Positions 28,751 through 32,991 of a stretch of DNA of 32,991 nucleotides are shown here, in pieces. The translations under genes were made by a program, and so were the position numbers. A model generated the notes under the pieces. The model searched no databases. It worked only from the letters and a program-made list of their open reading frames with translations, and was not told the DNA's origin. Every line of letters begins with the position of its first letter. The stretch's first letter is position 1. The DNA lies in assembly GCA_946480815.1 (NCBI GenBank), contig CAMLLB010000051.1, positions 1 to 32,991 of the forward strand, read 5' to 3'. This stretch comes from an uncultured Flavobacteriales bacterium (GTDB lineage: Bacteria > Bacteroidota > Bacteroidia > Flavobacteriales > Crocinitomicaceae).

Positions 28751-31700
28751 ATGAGCAAGCAAAATTCTTATGCTAAGTGGAACTTCAGATTGTCCGTAAT
28801 CGGGTTTATTGGAAGTTTGGGGTTCTACTTTAGTGTGCTAAGAGAAGTAATCGGAAACAAACCCGAAAGGCAGAAGATCGAACAATTGCAACAGCAAGCC
28901 AAAACGCTTAAAAAGCAATTGAACGAATGTCAAAAATCAGAAATCACCTTTGATATGAAAAAGTCAGAAAAGGATTCCTCGTTTATTCAATACCTCGCTA
29001 GTGAACTTCAGGCAGGGAAAGCGTTTAATCGCTTACAGGTAGAGAAAGTTGCGGGTCAATACGGGATTGAAGATAAGACACTGATTAAAGAATTGTCGGA
29101 ATATGCAATTGTTGAAGTGGCTAGACGAATTGCAAATGGTGATGGAACTCAAAAAGAGAAATATGATAAGATTGTGGATCTGTACAAACGACAAGCGAAC
29201 CAATCCTATCGTACCTCACTAAGTATTCTGCTTCGACAGTATTCAACACCAGCCCCCATTGGTTATCTGATGGGGATATATTGTGGGATTGATGATGGAC
29301 GAAAAACTGTCTTTGAACCATCGGCAGGAAATGGGCTTTTGACCATTGCCGGAACCCCGCAGTTAACGACAGTCAATGAGATTGATTCAGTTCGCAGGGA
29401 AAATCTTCAAAGACAACCCTTTTTTAGGGTTACTTCTCAAGATGCAACCTTGCCTTTTGAGAGTTACAAGAAAAGCTTTGATGCGATAGTGACCAATCCA
29501 CCATTCGGAAGTCTGGGACGTAACAGGGATGTAAAGATTGAAGGGTTTCAAATCCGTGACATGGATCACTACATGGCGATCTTGGGATTGGATACGATGA
29601 AGGACAATGGTCGGGCAGCTATCATTATTGGTGGGCATTCATCATTCGATGATAAAGGACGGATCAACTCACCAAAAGACCGGGTTTTCTTCAACTACCT
29701 GAATCATTATTACCATGTGGATGATGTTATTCCGATTGACGGAAAAAAGTTGTATTCAAGACAAGGAACAGCTTTTAATACAAGACTCATATTGATTTCC
29801 GGTCGCAAGCAGCGACCGGAAGGATATGCACCACTTGCCGACGATTCCACCAAGCAAATGGTAAGCTCATTTGACGATCTATTTAACCGAGTTATGTCTC
29901 ACAAAGAATTAAAACCAATGGATTCACTCAGACTAAGAGCTATTCAACTCAGAAAGCTCATGAATGGAACACCATTAGAAGGACCGTATCATCCAGTTTC
30001 ACAAGGTAAGTCCCTTGAGATTCATGTTCCTGACTCAATGGATTATGAAATCCATAATGCGGTCAAGCGCATAGCAGATAGCGTAGGTGGTGATTTGGAT
30101 AATTTTGTACGTCACCGTTTGGGTTATCCAAATAAACAAATGCTTTACAATGCGCTTTCGGCTGAACAGATTGATGCAGTTGGAATGGCAATCTACAATA
30201 TAGAAGCTTTAGGACAAGGAATCATTATTGGAGACCAAACCGGGATTGGTAAAGGGAGAACAGCAGCAGCAATGATCCGGTACACTTCGCACATGGGATT
30301 GAAACCGATTTTTATTACAGAGAAAGCGAACCTGTTTTCGGACATTTATAGGGACTTATCCGCAATCGGTTCACAACACCTAAAACCATTCATTGTTAAT
30401 TCAAGAGAAGGTAAAACAGACATTAAAGACGAAGATGGTTTGGTTGTTTACCAAGCACCACTTGCCATTGAACAGAATCGAATTTTTGAAAACGCGGATC
30501 TAAAAGGATATGATTACGTTGTTGCTACCTACACGCAATTCAATTCAGCAGATAAGAAGCCTGTAAAACCAAACTTTCTTGCAAAGATTGCAGAAGGTAG
30601 TGTACTTATTCTGGATGAAAGTCACAACGCAAGTGGTTCATCTAAAACAGGCATGTTTATGCAGGATATTGTGCGAAGTGCCAAAGGTGCGGTTTTTCTT
30701 TCTGCAACGTTTGCCAAGCGACCAGACAATATGCCGATCTATGCCATGAAGACCGTTATTTCCGAAGCGAGCATGTCCAATTGGGAGTTAGTCGATGCAA
30801 TTTCTCATGGTGGTGTTGCTTTGCAGGAAGTATTAGCTTCTCAATTGGTACTAGAGGGGCAAATGATTCGTAGAGAACGCACCTATGAGGGAGTTGAGGT
30901 GAATTACATTACCCTGGATCAGTATGCTGAAAGCCACAAAGCAATCGCGGACAATGTTACAATGATTCTTCGTGATATTATCTCATTTCAAAATACATAT
31001 GTAAACACCCGTGTAAATGAACTGGATGAGATCATGGCAGAAGAGGGAGCAGAAGCCGGCCTTCGAAAAGGAACAGAAAGCGGTGGTGTAGATAATATGC
31101 CTTACTTCTCTAAGGTGTTTAATGTCATTAATCAAATGTTGTTTTCAATCAAAGCTGATGCGGTTGCAGATCGGGCAATTGCTCGTTTGAAAGAGGGTAA
31201 AAAACCTGTGATTGCTTTTTCAAGCACGATGGGAAGTTTTCTGGAACAGATGGAAGATGATAGCGGGTTCACGGTTAAAGTTGGAGATCATGTTAAAACC
31301 GATTTCTCTATTGTACTGGAAAAGGGATTGGAGGGAGTGTTACGTTACACAGTCACTCTTCCGAATGGAGAGAAAGAAAAGAAAACATTTGATCTGGACG
31401 ATTTAGGAATAGATGCTAAAAAAGAATATGACCGGATTCGGGAGGAAATTGCAATCATATCAACTGGGATTACGATTTCTCCAATCGACGTTATCGTGGA
31501 GCGTATTCGTTCAGCAGGTTATAGCGTAGCGGAAGTTACAGGTCGAAAACTCCAATTGCAGTTTAATGAAAATCGTAGTCGAGGTTTGGTTGAAGTAAGA
31601 AAACGGGTAAATACCAACGATGCCTTCCGGCAATTCAATAATAACGAGATAGATGTATTGCTTATCAACCAATCAGGAAGTACTGGAGCATCGGCTCATG

Positions 31701-32991
31701 CGATTCCAACGGCTAAAGTATCTGCCGAGAATGTCAAACAGCGAGTAATGATTGTGGTACAACCTGAATTGGATATTAATACCGAGATTCAAAAACGTGG
31801 GCGGATCAACCGCACCGGACAGTTAATCAAACCAATTTATGATTACCTGAATTCAGCTATTCCGGCAGAGCTTCGGTTAATGATGATGCTTCAAAAGAAG
31901 TTGAAAAGCCTTGATGCTAATACATCATCGAATCAGAAACAAAGTTCTAAGATTTTAGAAGTGCCGGACTTTCTCAATAAGTATGGGGATGAAATTGTTT
32001 ATGAATATCTATCAGAGAACACCGAACTAAATGAACAATTGGGAAATCCTTTGTTGAGTGATTCAGCCCGTGAAGACACTGCCTTAAAGGTTTCAGGACG
32101 AGTAGCGGTTCTTTCGGTTAAAGGACAAGAAGGTTTTTACGAGGTTATCAAAGATCGTTATGAAACACTGGTTTCCTATTTGAAACAAACCGGAGAATAC
32201 GATCTGGAAGTGGAGGAAATGAACTTACAAGCTGAAACCAAACTGGAAAGTGTTGTAAAAATGGGACGAGGTGGTTTTTCTTCATTTGGGGAAGATTCAA
32301 TCCTTGAAAAAGTTGAAGCCAATATCCTTAGAAAGCCATATAAGGTGGATGAGTTACGGAATATACTACAACAAGCACTGGATGGTAAATCGGCTGATGA
32401 GGTTACTAAACAGTTACTCGAAACTTACCATAGTCATCGCGGAGCAATCCTGATAGCAGAAAAGGAAGCAGTAGCCAATAAGTACACTCAACTGATTCGT
32501 GATGTTCCCCAGGAACGAAAAATAAAAAAACTCAAAAAGGAAACTCCAACTTTAGTTGATCCCGCAATTGAACAGCGCATACTGGAATTAAATATTGAGC
32601 GTTCCAGAAAGATTGAGGAAGTTGATCGGCAATCAGAAACAAAGCGAAAGTTTATTGAAGATTTGTTTCAATTCTTTACCGTAGGAAAACAATTGATTTA
32701 TCAAGAACCATCCTTTGAGGGGCATCCTATTGATACAATGGCAGTTTTCCTGGGATTTAAGATGGATTACAAACGTGCAAACCCTTACGCACCAAGTACA
32801 ATTCTTTTACGTTTTGCCCTAGCATCATCACAGCGTTATTTGGAAATTCCGGCAAGTGTAACTGATAAACTCAATGCCATTAAAGGAGCTAGTATTGGTA
32901 TTCGAGAATCTGATTCCGTCCAATTACTTGATGAATGGAAAGGGGCTATTGGACAGGAGCAAAAAGACAGGGGAATTCGTTACGTAGTTAC
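28751..32991 (+). CDS. Giant strawberry-notch (DarB-like) helicase with N6-adenine methyltransferase, 3' end outside window
   Basis: The ATG at 28751, 3 bp after the previous stop, opens a frame of more than 1,413 codons that is still open at the right edge. Residues about 12-34 are a membrane segment, unusual for this class. An N6-adenine methyltransferase domain follows, with FEPSAGNG (SAM site) and NPPFG (about 249-253). A superfamily-2 helicase follows: Walker A GDQTGIGKGRTA (about 495), DESH (about 620), SATFAKRP, and a C-terminal helicase half with INQSGSTGASAHAIP and QKRGRINRTGQ. Strawberry-notch/DarB proteins travel in phage heads or act as antirestriction factors. It probably protects or modifies the element's DNA on entry. 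Highly confident in the enzyme class. Confidence 0.93.
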   Translation, partial: MSKQNSYAKWNFRLSVIGFIGSLGFYFSVLREVIGNKPERQKIEQLQQQAKTLKKQLNECQKSEITFDMKKSEKDSSFIQYLASELQAGKAFNRLQVEKVAGQYGIEDKTLIKELSEYAIVEVARRIANGDGTQKEKYDKIVDLYKRQANQSYRTSLSILLRQYSTPAPIGYLMGIYCGIDDGRKTVFEPSAGNGLLTIAGTPQLTTVNEIDSVRRENLQRQPFFRVTSQDATLPFESYKKSFDAIVTNPPFGSLGRNRDVKIEGFQIRDMDHYMAILGLDTMKDNGRAAIIIGGHSSFDDKGRINSPKDRVFFNYLNHYYHVDDVIPIDGKKLYSRQGTAFNTRLILISGRKQRPEGYAPLADDSTKQMVSSFDDLFNRVMSHKELKPMDSLRLRAIQLRKLMNGTPLEGPYHPVSQGKSLEIHVPDSMDYEIHNAVKRIADSVGGDLDNFVRHRLGYPNKQMLYNALSAEQIDAVGMAIYNIEALGQGIIIGDQTGIGKGRTAAAMIRYTSHMGLKPIFITEKANLFSDIYRDLSAIGSQHLKPFIVNSREGKTDIKDEDGLVVYQAPLAIEQNRIFENADLKGYDYVVATYTQFNSADKKPVKPNFLAKIAEGSVLILDESHNASGSSKTGMFMQDIVRSAKGAVFLSATFAKRPDNMPIYAMKTVISEASMSNWELVDAISHGGVALQEVLASQLVLEGQMIRRERTYEGVEVNYITLDQYAESHKAIADNVTMILRDIISFQNTYVNTRVNELDEIMAEEGAEAGLRKGTESGGVDNMPYFSKVFNVINQMLFSIKADAVADRAIARLKEGKKPVIAFSSTMGSFLEQMEDDSGFTVKVGDHVKTDFSIVLEKGLEGVLRYTVTLPNGEKEKKTFDLDDLGIDAKKEYDRIREEIAIISTGITISPIDVIVERIRSAGYSVAEVTGRKLQLQFNENRSRGLVEVRKRVNTNDAFRQFNNNEIDVLLINQSGSTGASAHAIPTAKVSAENVKQRVMIVVQPELDINTEIQKRGRINRTGQLIKPIYDYLNSAIPAELRLMMMLQKKLKSLDANTSSNQKQSSKILEVPDFLNKYGDEIVYEYLSENTELNEQLGNPLLSDSAREDTALKVSGRVAVLSVKGQEGFYEVIKDRYETLVSYLKQTGEYDLEVEEMNLQAETKLESVVKMGRGGFSSFGEDSILEKVEANILRKPYKVDELRNILQQALDGKSADEVTKQLLETYHSHRGAILIAEKEAVANKYTQLIRDVPQERKIKKLKKETPTLVDPAIEQRILELNIERSRKIEEVDRQSETKRKFIEDLFQFFTVGKQLIYQEPSFEGHPIDTMAVFLGFKMDYKRANPYAPSTILLRFALASSQRYLEIPASVTDKLNAIKGASIGIRESDSVQLLDEWKGAIGQEQKDRGIRYVV

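Noticed and set aside
20189..32991. Integrative conjugative element
   Set aside because: No relaxase, coupling protein or Tra-type genes are visible in this part. The idea stays open only for sequence beyond the right edge.

Overview
The window reads as chromosome from a Bacteroidota bacterium, most likely a Flavobacteriales or Crocinitomicaceae relative. The grounds are AT-rich intergenic DNA, A-rich start contexts instead of strong Shine-Dalgarno sites, -7 boxes of the TAnnTTTG type (16613-16620, 17213-17220), a 'YPFGM'-style Rhs core, and a GG-leader RiPP cluster of the grasp-with-spasm type. This placement is inferred from motifs; no search was run.

Region 1 (1-6700) is accessory DNA. 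It holds the 3' end of an Rhs/YD-repeat gene with a poly-threonine linker, a DUF922-type zinc protease, broken IS1-like zinc-ribbon transposase pieces, three related small lipoproteins, a YdjC/ChbG-type deacetylase and a SLATT/DUF4231-like membrane protein. Two copies of a roughly 95-105 bp 3' module with a strong terminator suggest cassette duplication. A 27-nt copy of the 3' end of the nearby CAU tRNA (6705-6778) sits inverted at 5011-5037.

Region 2 (6949-17047) is a RiPP locus read mainly leftwards: precursor peptide (16249), DUF6624-like secreted protein, ATP-grasp ligase, an undescribed 59-aa protein, a SPASM protein without a radical-SAM motif, an OmpA-like protein, a C39-peptidase ABC exporter, an HlyD-like adaptor, a TolC-like outer-membrane protein and a 98-aa protein. 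Most junctions overlap by 4 nt, so this looks like one make-cleave-export operon. A hairpin separates the precursor from the rest. A divergent XRE regulator, preceded by inverted repeats, may control it.

Region 3 (17225-19639) holds a small unknown gene, a two-gene unit of a multi-TM protein plus a ComEC-like metallo-beta-lactamase protein that looks like a defence or stress effector pair, and a small conserved-looking protein.

Region 4 (about 20189 to the right edge) is the most unusual part: at least 14 same-strand genes with almost no recognisable housekeeping function. They include many single-TM, glycine-rich membrane proteins, a transglutaminase-like cysteine protein, a hairpin-flanked abundant-looking structural candidate, a run of small beta-rich proteins, a membrane-anchored annexin-like repeat protein, a membrane-anchored peptidoglycan-binding protein, and the start of a giant strawberry-notch (DarB-like) helicase fused to an N6-adenine methyltransferase. 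A motif of the form hydrophobic-[NDQE]-G-[LF]-x-G recurs in several of these proteins and could be a processing site. My working hypothesis is an integrated tailless, membrane-containing virus-like element. No capsid homology, packaging ATPase or integrase could be confirmed from this window, and the element runs off the right edge.
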